Shown piece by piece: positions 7,145 through 14,655 of a DNA stretch of 14,671 nt; positions within the stretch are counted from its first letter, which is position 1; each line of letters opens with the position of its first letter. Under the pieces are notes generated by a model. That model saw only the letters and a program-made list of their open reading frames with translations, did not search any database and was not told the origin of the DNA. Origin of the DNA: RGIG250 sp964540025 (GTDB lineage Bacteria; Bacillota; Negativicutes; Selenomonadales; Selenomonadaceae); contig CAZIKQ010000044.1 in assembly GCA_964540025.1 (NCBI GenBank), positions 1-14,671 of the forward strand. The letters are read 5' to 3'. A program made the position numbers and the translations under genes.

Positions 7145-7450
7145 ATGATCGAAAAGCTGGCCATGATGCCGGTACAGCCCACAGCAAACCAGATAACTGA
7201 CCCGGTACAGGAAACCGCCCAGACGCCGGTAAAGACCTTCGGCGAGTTCCTGACCGATTCCCTGGAGGAGACGAACCGCCTCCAGCACGAATCCGGGCGG
7301 ATGAAAGCCCTGTTGGCCGCCGGTCAGGTAAACGACGTGGCGGAAGTAGTGATTGCCGGTCAGAAGGCTCAGATCGCCCTGAACCTGACGGTGCAGGTGA
7401 GAAACAAAGCGATCGAAGCCTATCAGGAACTTATGCGGATGCAGGTGTGA
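7145..7450 (+). CDS. fliE: Flagellar hook-basal body protein FliE
   Basis: Small adaptor that joins the MS ring (FliF) to the rod (FlgB) and is one of the first type III export substrates. The conserved FliE core is present: TFGEFLTDSLEETNRLQHES, then DVAEVVIAGQKAQIALNLTVQVRNKAIEAYQELMRMQV split over residues about 65-101. I chose ATG 7145 (101 residues), since AGAGGTG (7132-7138) lies 6 nt upstream. The GTG at 7136 overlaps that ribosome binding site. The length is normal. It follows a gap containing a stem-loop and a small direct repeat. Confidence 0.95.
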   Translation: MIEKLAMMPVQPTANQITDPVQETAQTPVKTFGEFLTDSLEETNRLQHESGRMKALLAAGQVNDVAEVVIAGQKAQIALNLTVQVRNKAIEAYQELMRMQV

Positions 7451-7496
7451 TTGAAAATTTTGCTTCTGCGTATAAATCCGTGAAGGGATGGATGAA

Positions 7497-9146
7497 ATGG
7501 CTGACTGGAAGGCTCAGTACATAGAGCTGTGGAATAAAACGACAAAGCGGCAGCGTCAGGTAATAATCGGAGTTGCCGCTCTTGTATTCGCCGCTATATT
7601 TGGCTGGAGCTACTGGTACGGAAACAGACCAGAGCTGGTGTCACTGTATACCGGCCTCGAGACAAAAGACGCCGGTGACGTCACCGCCAAGCTGAAGGAA
7701 GCCGGAGTGCCCTACGAGGTACAGGAAGGCAAGGACGGGGCAACTATACTCGTGCCGAAGCAGAAGGTACACGATGCCCGCCTTGACCTGGCCACCCAGG
7801 GACTGCCCAGAGGACACAAGGGCTTTGAGCTCTTCGATGACTCCAAGCTGGGCGTGACCGAGTTCCAGAATAAGGTCAACTACCTGCAAGCGTTGCAGGG
7901 AGAGCTGACCCGTACTATTGAACAGATCGAGGCGATCGAAAAAGCCCGGGTGCATATCGTCCTTCCGGAGGACAGCCTCTACAAGAAGAACGAAAAACCC
8001 GCCACCGCCTCCATCATGCTGCGCCTCCGCCCGGAGAAAAAGCTCTCCAAGAAGGAGATCAGAGGCATCACAAACCTTGTGGCCCATTCAATTCAGGGGC
8101 TGACGCCGGAGAATATCACCATCGTCAACGACCGGGGCAAGATTCTGAATGACTCCGAGGAGGAGCAGGAGGAGCAGGAGCGCAACAAGGCAAGAGACGA
8201 GCACAAAAAGACCCTCGAGCAGCTGGAAATGACCAGGCAGGTGGAGGAGCGCCTCCAGATTGGTCTCCAGACCCTCCTGGATCAGGCCCTGGGACAGGGT
8301 AAAGCCTTTGTCCGGGTAAGCGTTGAGCTGGATTTTGACCAGCGCCTTACCGACAAAGCCGTTTATACCCCGGTGGTGGATGACGCCGGTATCATCCGCA
8401 GTCAGCAGGATATCAGCGAGACCTACACCGGAAATTCCGACGTTCCGGGCGGCCCCGCCGGTACCCAGTCCAATATTCCCGGCTATGTGGCCACCCAGGG
8501 CAACGCCCGGGCGGACTATGAGAAAAAGGAAACCACCAAGAATTATGAAATCAACGAGGAGAAGTCCAAAGTCGTTGCTTCTCCCGGTTCTATCCGTCAC
8601 CTGAACGTAGGCGTTCTCGTCAACGATGAGCTGAACGCCGCCCAGCAGGAGAGCATCAGGCGCTCTGTAGCCAGCGCGGCCGGTATCGATCCCCGCCGGG
8701 GCGATACTATTTCCGTGGAGCCGGTGCCCTTCAGCACTGAGATCGCCGAGCGCAAGGCGGCTGAAGAGCAGAAGGTCAGGGATGCGGAGATGCGTCAGAT
8801 ATACATGATTGTTGGTCCTATTCTTCTCGTCCTCCTCATTGCGGCAGCGGTCTTCTACCGCCGCCGTCAGCAGAGGCTTGCGGCTGAAGCCGCCGCGGCG
8901 GCCGAGGCCCAGCGTCTGGCTGAGGAGGAAGCTGCCCGTCAGGCCGAGGAAGCCCGTCAGGCGGCGGAATTCGCGGAGCTGCGCCGTCAGGCCATCGCCA
9001 ACGGCGAAGTGCCGCCGGATATGCCGAAGGAGCTTTCCGCCGAAGAAAAGCGGGCTATCGAGGAACGGGAAGCCGTGGAAGAACTTATCAATACTCAGCC
9101 GGCAGAAGCGGCCATGCTCCTCAAGGGATGGCTGTCGGAGGAATAA
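7497..9146 (+). CDS. fliF: Flagellar MS-ring protein FliF
   Basis: Forms the membrane MS ring on which the rotor, rod and export gate are built. Two membrane helices are visible: residues about 22-41 (VIIGVAALVFAAIFGWSYWYG) and about 435-457 (IYMIVGPILLVLLIAAAVF). The ring-building motifs lie between them, for example LVSLYTGLETKDAGDVTAKL, ELTRTIEQIEAIEKARVHIV and GQGKAFVRVSVELDFDQ. The cytoplasmic tail has an Ala/Glu/Arg coiled-coil stretch and ends with the FliG-binding segment EAVEELINTQPAEAAMLLKG. I chose ATG 7497 (549 residues). The ATG at 7488 touches the AAGGG sequence (7483-7487) that would serve as ribosome binding site, whereas 7497 has 9-nt spacing; either start is possible. fliG starts 6 nt after the stop. 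Confidence 0.96.
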   Translation: MADWKAQYIELWNKTTKRQRQVIIGVAALVFAAIFGWSYWYGNRPELVSLYTGLETKDAGDVTAKLKEAGVPYEVQEGKDGATILVPKQKVHDARLDLATQGLPRGHKGFELFDDSKLGVTEFQNKVNYLQALQGELTRTIEQIEAIEKARVHIVLPEDSLYKKNEKPATASIMLRLRPEKKLSKKEIRGITNLVAHSIQGLTPENITIVNDRGKILNDSEEEQEEQERNKARDEHKKTLEQLEMTRQVEERLQIGLQTLLDQALGQGKAFVRVSVELDFDQRLTDKAVYTPVVDDAGIIRSQQDISETYTGNSDVPGGPAGTQSNIPGYVATQGNARADYEKKETTKNYEINEEKSKVVASPGSIRHLNVGVLVNDELNAAQQESIRRSVASAAGIDPRRGDTISVEPVPFSTEIAERKAAEEQKVRDAEMRQIYMIVGPILLVLLIAAAVFYRRRQQRLAAEAAAAAEAQRLAEEEAARQAEEARQAAEFAELRRQAIANGEVPPDMPKELSAEEKRAIEEREAVEELINTQPAEAAMLLKGWLSEE

Positions 9147-9152
9147 TGACTT

Positions 9153-10172
9153 ATGGATATGTACGGCAACAGCGATGGAAACATAACAAATCAGCAGAAA
9201 GCGGCAATACTTTGTATCTCCCTTGGACCCGAGTATTCCGCCAAGATGTTTCAGCATCTTGCCGATGATGAAATCGAGAAGGTAACTCTGGAAATTGCCA
9301 GCCAGCGTTCGGTGGACCAGGAGCTGCAGCAGCAGGTTATCAGCGAATTTTATCAGATGATGATGGTGAAGAACTACCTCTCCACCGGCGGTCTTGAGTA
9401 TGCCCAAAACGTCCTTGAAAAGGCCCTGGGGGCTGAGAAAGCCGCCAGCATCATCAACCGCCTGACTACCAGTCTGCAGGTAAAGCCCTTTGACTTCCTG
9501 CGCAAGACTGACCCCAGCCAGCTCCTGAACTTCATCCAGAACGAGCACCCCCAGACCATCGCCTTGGTCATGGCCTATATGGAATCCCAGCAGGCGGCGA
9601 TGCTCCTCTCCTCCCTTCCGCCGGACCGGCAGAGCGAGGTGGCCAAGCGCATTGCCACCATGGACCGAACCTCTCCCGATATAATCAGGGAAGTGGAGCG
9701 GGTGCTGGAGCGGAAGCTCAGCGCCGTGGTCAATCAGGACTTCACCACCGCCGGCGGTATCAAGGCCATCGTCGACGTGCTCAACCTGGTTGACCGCAAT
9801 ACTGAGAAAACCATCATTGATACCCTGGAGGTTGACAATCCGGAGCTTACCGAGGAAATCAAGAAGCTCATGTTCGTGTTCGAGGATATCGTCATGATTG
9901 GCGACCGGGACCTGCAGCTTATTCTCCGGGAGGTGGACAACAAGGAGCTGTCCCTGGCCCTCAAAGGCACCAACGAAGAAGTTGCTTCCAAGATATACAA
10001 GAATATGTCCTCCCGCGCGGCCGAAATGCTCAAGGAAGAAATCGAATTCATGGGCCCCGTCAAGCTGCGTGACGTTGAGGAAGCCCAGCAGAAGATTGTC
10101 GGCGTCATCCGCCGTCTGGAGGATAAGGGACAGATTCAGGTATCCCGCGGCAAAGGAGACGAGATGATTTAA
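9153..10172 (+). CDS. fliG: Flagellar motor switch protein FliG
   Basis: Rotor protein that binds FliF, FliM and the stator and generates torque. The N-terminal domain (about 12-100) begins NQQKAAILCISLGPEYSAK. The middle domain carries the EHPQ motif at 131-134, which binds FliM. The C-terminal torque helix has Arg288, Glu295, Glu296 and Lys304 at the spacing of E. coli Arg281, Asp288, Asp289 and Arg297, so the charge pattern is conserved. Length 339 is normal. ATG 9153 follows GGAGG (9137-9141) at a rather long 11 nt; ATG 9159 is an alternative two codons later. The TAA stop is followed without a base between by the TTG start of fliH, in the same frame. Confidence 0.97.
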   Translation: MDMYGNSDGNITNQQKAAILCISLGPEYSAKMFQHLADDEIEKVTLEIASQRSVDQELQQQVISEFYQMMMVKNYLSTGGLEYAQNVLEKALGAEKAASIINRLTTSLQVKPFDFLRKTDPSQLLNFIQNEHPQTIALVMAYMESQQAAMLLSSLPPDRQSEVAKRIATMDRTSPDIIREVERVLERKLSAVVNQDFTTAGGIKAIVDVLNLVDRNTEKTIIDTLEVDNPELTEEIKKLMFVFEDIVMIGDRDLQLILREVDNKELSLALKGTNEEVASKIYKNMSSRAAEMLKEEIEFMGPVKLRDVEEAQQKIVGVIRRLEDKGQIQVSRGKGDEMI

Positions 10173-11120
10173 TTGTCGAGAGTGATCAAATTTGCCCAAT
10201 GGGAATCCGAGCCCCATCTCGTCAAGGTGATAAAACTTGGCCCTACCCCTGAGGAAATTCAGGCGGAGAAGGCCGAAGCCGAAGCCGAGGCGAAAGCGGA
10301 AGCTGACGGCGAGGGACTGGAACAGTTGAAACGGCGGGCCGTAGAACAGCAGATGGCGGCCCAGAAGCGTATCGCTGACATGGAAGCGGTCATGAAAGCC
10401 CGCCTGGCGGACGTGGAAAACCGGCAGGCGGAGATGGACCGGCTCCTGAGCGATACGAAAATCAAATGCGCCATGCAGGAGGCCGAGGCTCAGGAGAAGA
10501 AAAAGCAGCTCCTGGAGGAGGCCCGGGACCAGATCGAATCCGAGTCGGCGGAGGCCCTTGCGGCGGCGAAGGAACAGGGACACGGCGAAGGCTATGAAGC
10601 CGGTTATCAGGAAGGAATCGAGACCGCTCAGAAGGAGCAGCGGCAGACCCTTTTGGACGCCGTGGCTCAGGCGGAGAAAACTCTGGCTGACGCCAAAGCG
10701 GATAAGCTGAATTATCTGGTGGAAGCCGAAGGCCAAATCGTCGATCTCGTTCTGGACATTGCCAATAAAATCCTGCCCCAGCATTTCATCGACGCCCCCC
10801 AGATAATCCTGCCCCTTGTCCGCGAGGCCATAATGAAGATAAAGGACCAGCCGGAGGTTATCATCAGGGTTTGTCCTGATCAGTACGACCTGCTCCTGCT
10901 GGCAAAGAACGAGTTTAAGGCTTTGCTGGAGGGACAGGGAACCTTGGAGGTAAAATCCGATGAAAGCCTGTCCATCTCCGACTGCGTCCTGGAAAGCCCT
11001 GCCGGTAACGTGGACGCCCGGCTCGCCGTTCAGCTGGAAGCCATCGAGGCCGCTGTCCGGAGCAGGCTGAGCACGCCAGAGTCCCTCCAATCTCAGGAAC
11101 CGGCCGCCCAGCAGAGCTGA
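10173..11120 (+). CDS. fliH: Flagellar assembly protein FliH
   Basis: Negative regulator and peripheral stalk of the export ATPase FliI, similar to the b/E stalk subunits of F- and V-type ATPases. The short N-terminal segment MSRVIKFAQW resembles other FliH starts. A long Ala/Glu/Lys coiled coil (about 28-125) follows, then a Gly-spaced helix GHGEGYEAGYQEG (136-148) of the AxxxGxxxG type seen in FliH, and a C-terminal domain with YLVEAEGQIVDLVLDIANKI. The start is TTG 10173, directly after the fliG stop. The ribosome binding sequence AAAGGAGA (10152-10159) is 13 nt upstream, longer than usual, and is better placed for an ATG at 10164 that is read as Met-Ile-stop. Translation is therefore probably coupled to fliG. 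At 315 residues it is longer than typical FliH (about 200-270), the excess being coiled coil. Confidence 0.92.
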   Translation: MSRVIKFAQWESEPHLVKVIKLGPTPEEIQAEKAEAEAEAKAEADGEGLEQLKRRAVEQQMAAQKRIADMEAVMKARLADVENRQAEMDRLLSDTKIKCAMQEAEAQEKKKQLLEEARDQIESESAEALAAAKEQGHGEGYEAGYQEGIETAQKEQRQTLLDAVAQAEKTLADAKADKLNYLVEAEGQIVDLVLDIANKILPQHFIDAPQIILPLVREAIMKIKDQPEVIIRVCPDQYDLLLLAKNEFKALLEGQGTLEVKSDESLSISDCVLESPAGNVDARLAVQLEAIEAAVRSRLSTPESLQSQEPAAQQS

Positions 11121-11162
11121 TCCGTTGAAATTGATGAGATCCCCCAGGGAATTTGTTGCGCT

Positions 11163-12470
11163 ATGGAAATAAATTTTGCTAAATTCCGGGAGTCAATCGA
11201 ATCCTGCGAATCAATAAAAATGTCCGGCAAGGTCACCCAGGTCATTGGGCTTGTCATCGAGTCCAAAGGCCCCAGCGTCAGTCTGGGCGAGCTTTGCTAC
11301 ATTTCCTCCCGCTTTCCCGGCGTGGAGCCCATTCCCGCCGAGGTGGTAGGATTCAGGGAGGGCCTCGTCCTCCTGATGCCCATCGGCGAAATGGAAGGGG
11401 TTGGCCCCGGCTGCGAAGTGGTCAGCGCCCAGCGTACCTTGCAGGTGAAGGTCGGGCCGGAGCTGCTGGGACGGGTTTTGAACGGTCTGGGACAGCCCAT
11501 GGACGGGAAAGGCCCCCTCCTCTGCAAGGAGGAATATCCCTTACAGGCAGCGGCTCCCGACCCCCTGAAGCGCCCCCGTATCCATGAACCTCTTTATGTA
11601 GGCGTCAGGGCCCTTGACGGGCTGATCACCCTGGGCAGTGGACAGCGCATCGGGATCATGGCCGGTTCCGGCGTGGGAAAATCTACCCTCCTGTCCATGA
11701 TTGCCCGCAATACGGAAGCTGATATCAGCGTCATTTCTCTCGTGGGAGAGCGCGGCCGTGAAGTCAGGGATTTCATAGAGCGTGACCTGGGGGAAGAAGG
11801 CCTCAAGCGGTCGGTAGTGGTAGTGGCCACCTCTGACCAGCCGGCCCTGGTCCGCATAAAGGGAGCCATGACCGCCACCGCCATCGCCGAGTACTTCCGG
11901 GATCAGGGCAAGAAGGTAGTCCTCATGATGGACTCCGTTACCCGCTTTGCCATGGCCCAGCGGGAGGTGGGCCTTACCATCGGCGAACCCCCGGCCACCC
12001 GCGGCTATACCCCCTCCGTGTTTGCCCTTCTGCCCAGGCTCCTCGAGCGGGCCGGAACAAATGACAAAGGCTCCATCACCGGCATCTACACTGTTCTCGT
12101 GGACGGTGATGATATGAACGAGCCTATCGCCGACGCCGTCCGAAGCATCCTTGACGGCCATATCGTCCTTTCCCGGGCCATTGCCGCCCAGAACCACTTT
12201 CCGGCTATCGACGTCCTCGCCAGCGTCTCCCGTGTCATGGTAGACGTGGTCTCCAAAGAACACCGGCAGGCCGCCCAGGAAATGCGGGCTCTGATGGCAG
12301 TCTACAAAGAGGCGGAGGATCTTATCCATATCGGAGCTTATGTAAAGGGCTCCAGCGCCAAAATCGACGCCGCCATCGCCAAGAATGACAAGATAAATAG
12401 CTTCCTCTGTCAGGACATATTTGAAGTCACCTCCTTTGAGGATACCGTTAAGATGCTGGAAAGCCTGTAG
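11163..12470 (+). CDS. fliI: Flagellum-specific ATPase FliI
   Basis: Hexameric ATPase of the flagellar type III export apparatus, related to the F1-ATPase beta subunit. The P-loop is GSGVGKST (168-175, Lys173). The catalytic glutamate is Glu196 in VGERGREVRDFIERD, and Walker B ends at Asp257 (VVLMMDSVTRFAMAQREVG). The export-ATPase signature GEPPATRGYTPSVFALLPRL follows. The N-terminal barrel domain starts GKVTQVIGLVIESKGP. Length 435 is normal. The start ATG 11163 lies 42 nt after fliH, and only a weak AGGGA (11146-11150, 12-nt spacing) precedes it; no other in-frame start was found upstream. It works with FliH and FliJ, encoded on either side. Confidence 0.97.
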   Translation: MEINFAKFRESIESCESIKMSGKVTQVIGLVIESKGPSVSLGELCYISSRFPGVEPIPAEVVGFREGLVLLMPIGEMEGVGPGCEVVSAQRTLQVKVGPELLGRVLNGLGQPMDGKGPLLCKEEYPLQAAAPDPLKRPRIHEPLYVGVRALDGLITLGSGQRIGIMAGSGVGKSTLLSMIARNTEADISVISLVGERGREVRDFIERDLGEEGLKRSVVVVATSDQPALVRIKGAMTATAIAEYFRDQGKKVVLMMDSVTRFAMAQREVGLTIGEPPATRGYTPSVFALLPRLLERAGTNDKGSITGIYTVLVDGDDMNEPIADAVRSILDGHIVLSRAIAAQNHFPAIDVLASVSRVMVDVVSKEHRQAAQEMRALMAVYKEAEDLIHIGAYVKGSSAKIDAAIAKNDKINSFLCQDIFEVTSFEDTVKMLESL

Positions 12471-12541
12471 CCTGTTTCTTGTTCAGGGGCAGATTATTTA
12501 CTCCGGCAGCAGGCGGCAGATGAAGCTCGGCCAGCAAAGCC

Positions 12542-12988
12542 ATGAAAAAATTTCGCTTTCAGCTTGAAACCCTTCTGAAGGTAACCCGTATGCAGAAGGA
12601 CAAAGCGGAGGTCGCCTTTGCGGAGGTGAGCCGCCGCCTGGAACAGGAACGCCAGCAGCTTCATCAGTACCTGGAGGAAATGCAGCAGGGACACAAGGAC
12701 TATGAGGGGCTCATCGCCGCCCGCCGCATGACCGTAGGCACCCTGATGACCTACAACAGCTTCTTCGACTGGAAGCGGCGGCAGATAGAGGCTCAGCAGG
12801 AACAGATCGTCCGGACGAGAGCCGAACAGCAAAAGCGGCTCCGGGAACTGATGGAGGTCATGAATGAGCTGAAAAGCATTGAACAGCTCAAGGAAAAACG
12901 CCGCCGGGAATACATCGACGAAATGCTGGCGGAAGAACAGAAAACCCTTGATGAAATCGGCATCAGCCTCTACGTGAGGAAAAAATAA
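12542..12988 (+). CDS. fliJ: Flagellar export protein FliJ
   Basis: Central coiled-coil stalk of the FliI ATPase ring and escort for unloaded export chaperones. The product begins with the family pattern FRFQLETLLKVTRMQKDKAE and is almost entirely a heptad-patterned, Gln/Glu/Arg-rich two-helix coiled coil, with 148 residues as expected (about 145-150). The ATG at 12542 is the first in-frame start after a stop at 12521-12523. No Shine-Dalgarno sequence is visible in the 20 nt before it. A 15-codon ORF starting at ATG 12520 runs across the start and ends at 12567, which might couple translation. It follows fliI by 71 nt. The identification rests on sequence pattern plus position. Confidence 0.92.
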   Translation: MKKFRFQLETLLKVTRMQKDKAEVAFAEVSRRLEQERQQLHQYLEEMQQGHKDYEGLIAARRMTVGTLMTYNSFFDWKRRQIEAQQEQIVRTRAEQQKRLRELMEVMNELKSIEQLKEKRRREYIDEMLAEEQKTLDEIGISLYVRKK

Positions 12989-13031
12989 CCGCCAGCCTTT
13001 ATAGAGAGGGTACTGACAGGGAGGAACAAAG

Positions 13032-13697
13032 ATGGATGTTACCGGTATAAACGCCATAATGGGCCGCATTGACGCCATTCAGCAGCGAATTGACGCCATC
13101 GGCTCCCTGCCTGCGGGTATGATGAAGAAAATGGGACTTCCCGTTGGCGGCAGTGACAAGGGAGCCGGTTTTCAGGCGGTGCTGGAGGAAGCGGTCAAAA
13201 GGCAGGACCTGAAGGAACAGCGGCAGTCTGAGGGCAGGAGAGCCGGAGAGCGGCCTTTGGCCCAGGCGGGCAAAGCTCCCGGCGAGCTGCTTCCGGCGGC
13301 AGAAGCCAACGGTTACGCTCCGGTCATCAACGCCGCCGCCCGGCGCAACGGCGTGGACCCAAAACTGGTAAACGCCGTTGCGGCGGTGGAATCGGGCTAC
13401 GATCAGGCCGCTGTGTCATCGGCCGGAGCCGTGGGAATAATGCAGCTCATGCCGGAGACTGCGGCATATTTAGGGGTAAACCCCTATGATGCCGTTTCAA
13501 ATATTGAGGGCGGAGCAAAGCTCCTGGGCAGTCAGCTGCGGCAGTACAACGGGGACCTGACAAAAGCCTTGGCCGCCTATAACGCCGGGGCCGGCGCCGT
13601 AGAGCAGTACGGAGGGGTTCCCCCCTATGAAGAAACCCGCAATTATGTACAGCGGGTCATGGATATTTACCGTCAGACCAGCGGAGCGGGCAGGTAA
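13032..13697 (+). CDS. SLT-type lytic transglycosylase in flagellar operon (FlgJ-like role)
   Basis: Predicted to cleave the glycan backbone of peptidoglycan, probably to make room for the rod. The C-terminal half (about 95-215) is a lysozyme-like SLT domain with catalytic Glu120 in VAAVESGY, GIMQLMPETA (135-144) and AYNAGAGAVEQYGG (182-195). The first 90 residues are polar with a short amphipathic start (MDVTGINAIMGRIDAIQQRI) and no hydrophobic signal peptide, so export may be by the flagellar type III route, as for FlgJ. That is inference. AGGGAGG (13018-13024) lies 7 nt before the ATG, the strongest ribosome binding site in the operon. B. subtilis has no gene here between fliJ and ylxF. 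It could also be a general secreted transglycosylase, but its place between fliJ and the MotE-like gene favours a flagellar job. Confidence 0.88.
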   Translation: MDVTGINAIMGRIDAIQQRIDAIGSLPAGMMKKMGLPVGGSDKGAGFQAVLEEAVKRQDLKEQRQSEGRRAGERPLAQAGKAPGELLPAAEANGYAPVINAAARRNGVDPKLVNAVAAVESGYDQAAVSSAGAVGIMQLMPETAAYLGVNPYDAVSNIEGGAKLLGSQLRQYNGDLTKALAAYNAGAGAVEQYGGVPPYEETRNYVQRVMDIYRQTSGAGR

Positions 13698-13781
13698 TAA
13701 CGCTCCCGCCCGGTCCCGGACAGGCCTGCTCCGGAGCAGCTGCCAACATCATGCCGCGGATGCGGAATACAGGGTGATAAA

Positions 13782-14519
13782 ATGCCAGAAGGAAAACCGG
13801 CAGAAACCGGCACTGTGAAAAAGAAAAAAACGATCGTCCAGCGGCCGGCGAAAGCCAGCTGGAAAGCCCGTCTCGGCAGATTTCTGGGAATAAATCTTCT
13901 GCGTCTCCTGGGAATCGGCCTCCTTGTTACCATCGGCTTCTTTATCGGGGTTTACCTGAAAATGGTAGATCTGGACAAGCTGAACAACGAACACAAAATT
14001 TACGACTGGCCCGTTGTGGGCGAGTATTTCGTAAAGCTCCCCTGGGAACGGTACGCTGAGTACCGGGCGAAAAAGGAGGAGGAGGACAGGCTGGCCGCCG
14101 AAGCGGAGGCCCAGCGAATCGCCGAAGAGGAAGCCAAGCGGCTGGAAGAGGAGAAAAAAGCCGCAGCCGAAGCAAAGAAAGAAGCTGAGGCCCAGAAGGA
14201 AGCCGAGGCCGAGGCTAAGAGATCCCAGGCCCTTGTGGTTTCCAATGAAAAAATTGAGAAGGACCGGCAAGAGAGAGCGGCGGCTGAGAAAAAGCGGATA
14301 GCCAAGCTGGCCCGCCTCTATACCGACATGAAGCCGGAGGAAGCCGCAAAGATCGTCGACAACCTTCAGGACGATGTGGCCGTAGCTATTCTCCAGCGGA
14401 TGGAGGAGGGAGTCTCCGCCAAGATTTTGGCCAAGCTCGACCCCATGAAAGCGGCCAGGTTCTCCAATATTATCTTCGTCGGCAAGCGGACGGTCCTCAC
14501 CTCCCTGCCGGACTACTAA
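13782..14519 (+). CDS. MotE/YlxF-like membrane coiled-coil protein (MgtE N-domain fold)
   Basis: Single-pass membrane protein of the kind encoded at the ylxF position of the B. subtilis fla/che operon. A basic N-terminus (about 1-38) precedes one membrane helix (about 39-59, LLRLLGIGLLVTIGFFIGVYL). A long Glu/Ala/Lys coiled coil (about 92-175) follows, then a C-terminal helical module (about 178-231, LYTDMKPEEAAKIVDNLQDD and following) that matches the pattern of the MgtE intracellular N domain found in MotE. The residues after the membrane helix probably lie outside the cytoplasm, by the positive-inside rule. MotE of rhizobia is a chaperone for a periplasmic motility protein; a like role here is only a guess. 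The ATG follows AGGGTGAT (13771-13778). Length is 245. It is not a magnesium transporter: the channel domain is absent. Confidence 0.8.
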   Translation: MPEGKPAETGTVKKKKTIVQRPAKASWKARLGRFLGINLLRLLGIGLLVTIGFFIGVYLKMVDLDKLNNEHKIYDWPVVGEYFVKLPWERYAEYRAKKEEEDRLAAEAEAQRIAEEEAKRLEEEKKAAAEAKKEAEAQKEAEAEAKRSQALVVSNEKIEKDRQERAAAEKKRIAKLARLYTDMKPEEAAKIVDNLQDDVAVAILQRMEEGVSAKILAKLDPMKAARFSNIIFVGKRTVLTSLPDY

Positions 14520-14531
14520 AGGGCTTGTCAC

Positions 14532-14590
14532 ACAAGGGAGGGCCATGAAACACCTTGTCTTTTCCTCTGTGAGAGGTGATCGGCATCACC
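14532..14590. other. Cluster of small hairpins after the MotE-like gene
   Basis: The 152 nt after the last stop (14520-14671) contain no supported gene. In the first part ACAAGG (14532-14537) can pair with CCTTGT (14553-14558), CCTCT (14564-14568) with AGAGG (14572-14576) and GGTGAT (14575-14580) with ATCACC (14585-14590). The last two overlap by two bases and would compete. The first is followed by CTTTT and might be a weak terminator. The layout of a CCTC..GAGG hairpin followed at once by a second hairpin resembles the start of the palindromic element at 3770-3896. Confidence 0.3.
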
Positions 14591-14611
14591 AAAAAGCCTC
14601 CCCTGTGGGTT

Positions 14612-14655
14612 GGCATGAGCACTTAAGCCGCAAAAAGCGGCTTTTAGTGCGTGCC
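14612..14655. repeat. 44-nt imperfect inverted repeat with terminator-like core
   Basis: The core AAGCCGC (14625-14631) pairs with GCGGCTT (14637-14643) around loop AAAAA and is followed by TT. Outside a small internal loop, GCACT (14619-14623) pairs with AGTGC (14646-14650), and beyond another loop GGCA (14612-14615) pairs with TGCC (14652-14655). The result is a long hairpin in either strand. The core could end transcription weakly after the MotE-like gene, but no long T run follows. It may instead be one side of a dispersed palindromic repeat that continues past the window. Confidence 0.45.

Noticed and set aside
8088..11090. A 1000-codon open frame on the minus strand across fliF, fliG and fliH
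   Set aside because: It is antisense to three well-identified flagellar genes. GC-rich codon use leaves few stops in that antisense frame, and its translation has no recognisable domain and odd Leu/Gly/His-rich composition.
13726..13739. Perfect 14-nt palindrome CTGCTCCGGAGCAG between the transglycosylase and MotE-like genes
   Set aside because: No second copy was noticed, there is no loop for a stable hairpin and no T tail. In GC-rich sequence this may be chance.
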